Source of the DNA: an uncultured Clostridia bacterium
GTDB lineage: Bacteria > Bacillota > Clostridia > Christensenellales > Pumilibacteraceae
Assembly (NCBI GenBank): GCA_947627075.1
Contig: CANQUR010000088.1
Coordinates: 1 to 6,792, forward strand
Direction: 5' to 3'
DNA length: 6,792 nt
Below the pieces are notes generated by a model. The model worked only from the letters and a program-made list of their open reading frames with translations, had not been told where the DNA came from and did not search any database. Numbering within the stretch: position 1 is the first letter of the stretch; the number at the start of each line of letters is the position of its first letter. The position numbers and the translations under genes are program-made. Shown piece after piece: positions 6,461-6,792 of the stretch.

Positions 6461-6792
6461 TAGGAGCAATGAAAAAAATTGCACCCGAAGAGTTTGCGTA
6501 TAATAAAGAATATGATAATGTCGGATTGATAGTAGGTGATCCGGACGCCGAAGTTGATCGTGTTTTATGTTGTCTCGACGTCACAAACAATGTGATCGAC
6601 GAAGCCGTTAAAGTCGGTGCTCAAATGATAGTCAGTCATCATCCTATGATCTATCATCCTATAAAGAATATTGTGATGTCCGACCCGCAAGGTAAAAAAA
6701 TCATTAAAGCGATTCAAAAAAATATAGCGATCTATGCCGCTCACACAAACTTGGATTTCATAAAAAACGGGATAAATGATTTTATGGCAGAC
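6439..6792 (+). CDS. Nif3/DUF34-family protein, N-terminal 118 residues (cut by window end)
   Basis: Member of the Nif3-like dinuclear metal-binding family (YqfO in B. subtilis, YbgI in E. coli), often annotated as GTP cyclohydrolase I type 2-like; the physiological role is unsettled. The frame is open from ATG 6439 to the window edge, with no stop. Visible features are an N-terminal helix, YDNVGLIVGD (25-34), the first metal-ligand pair in VSHHPMIYHP (His67, His68) and AAHTNLD (100-106) with His102 and the likely metal ligand Asp106. The remaining ligands, expected near the C-terminus as a His and a Glu, lie outside. Whether the middle PII-like insertion of the YqfO type (about 370 residues) is present cannot be seen. 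The gene overlaps trmK by 22 bases, and the pairing with trmK is widespread in Firmicutes. Confidence 0.93.
   Translation, partial: MSKVKDVIGAMKKIAPEEFAYNKEYDNVGLIVGDPDAEVDRVLCCLDVTNNVIDEAVKVGAQMIVSHHPMIYHPIKNIVMSDPQGKKIIKAIQKNIAIYAAHTNLDFIKNGINDFMAD

Noticed and set aside
1..6792. Mobile elements, CRISPR, tRNA/rRNA genes, defence or biosynthetic systems
   Set aside because: The window is almost fully covered by conserved housekeeping genes. No direct or inverted repeat pairs, tRNA-like folds or foreign-looking segments were seen by eye.

Overview
The window suggests a low-to-moderate GC Firmicute, most likely an anaerobic member of the class Clostridia. The reasons are the gene order (pyruvate phosphate dikinase, HD-domain dNTPase, primase, primary sigma factor, TrmK, Nif3-like), the close similarity of the dikinase to the Clostridium symbiosum type, a SigA-type sigma factor without the long non-conserved insert of proteobacterial RpoD, and strong GGAGG ribosome binding sites. 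This is judged from protein and context recall, not from a search.

Layout: every gene is on the + strand and almost no DNA is non-coding. Bases 1-1734 are the 3' two-thirds of ppdK (5' end outside the window). The only real intergenic gap, 1735-1808, holds a 12-bp hairpin without a U-tract and the ribosome binding site of the next gene. A dgt-like HD-domain triphosphohydrolase (1809-2798) overlaps dnaG (about 2786-4561). dnaG overlaps rpoD/sigA (4554-5849), rpoD overlaps trmK by 4 bases in an ATGA arrangement (5846-6460), and trmK overlaps a nif3-family gene by 22 bases (6439 to the window edge, cut at 118 codons). From dgt onward all genes are interleaved, so they are almost certainly one translationally coupled transcript.

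This is the Gram-positive form of the macromolecular synthesis operon: primase for replication initiation plus the housekeeping sigma factor for transcription, here preceded by a nucleotide-pool enzyme and followed by a tRNA modification enzyme. ppdK is a central-carbon enzyme that may be part of the same transcript or may end at the hairpin. rpsU, the first gene of the E. coli version, is not seen.

Most of the window is conserved housekeeping sequence and no defence system, mobile element, RNA gene or CRISPR array is visible. Three points stand out. (1) The sigma factor carries two tandem region 1.1-like modules in its N-terminus, making it about 60 residues longer than B. subtilis SigA. (2) dnaG has no ATG or GTG start before its zinc-binding domain, so it must begin at TTG (or a rarer codon). 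(3) The dgt/dnaG overlap contains an in-phase A AAA AAT slippery heptamer that would feed dgt ribosomes directly into the dnaG frame. The last two could both bear on how little primase is made.
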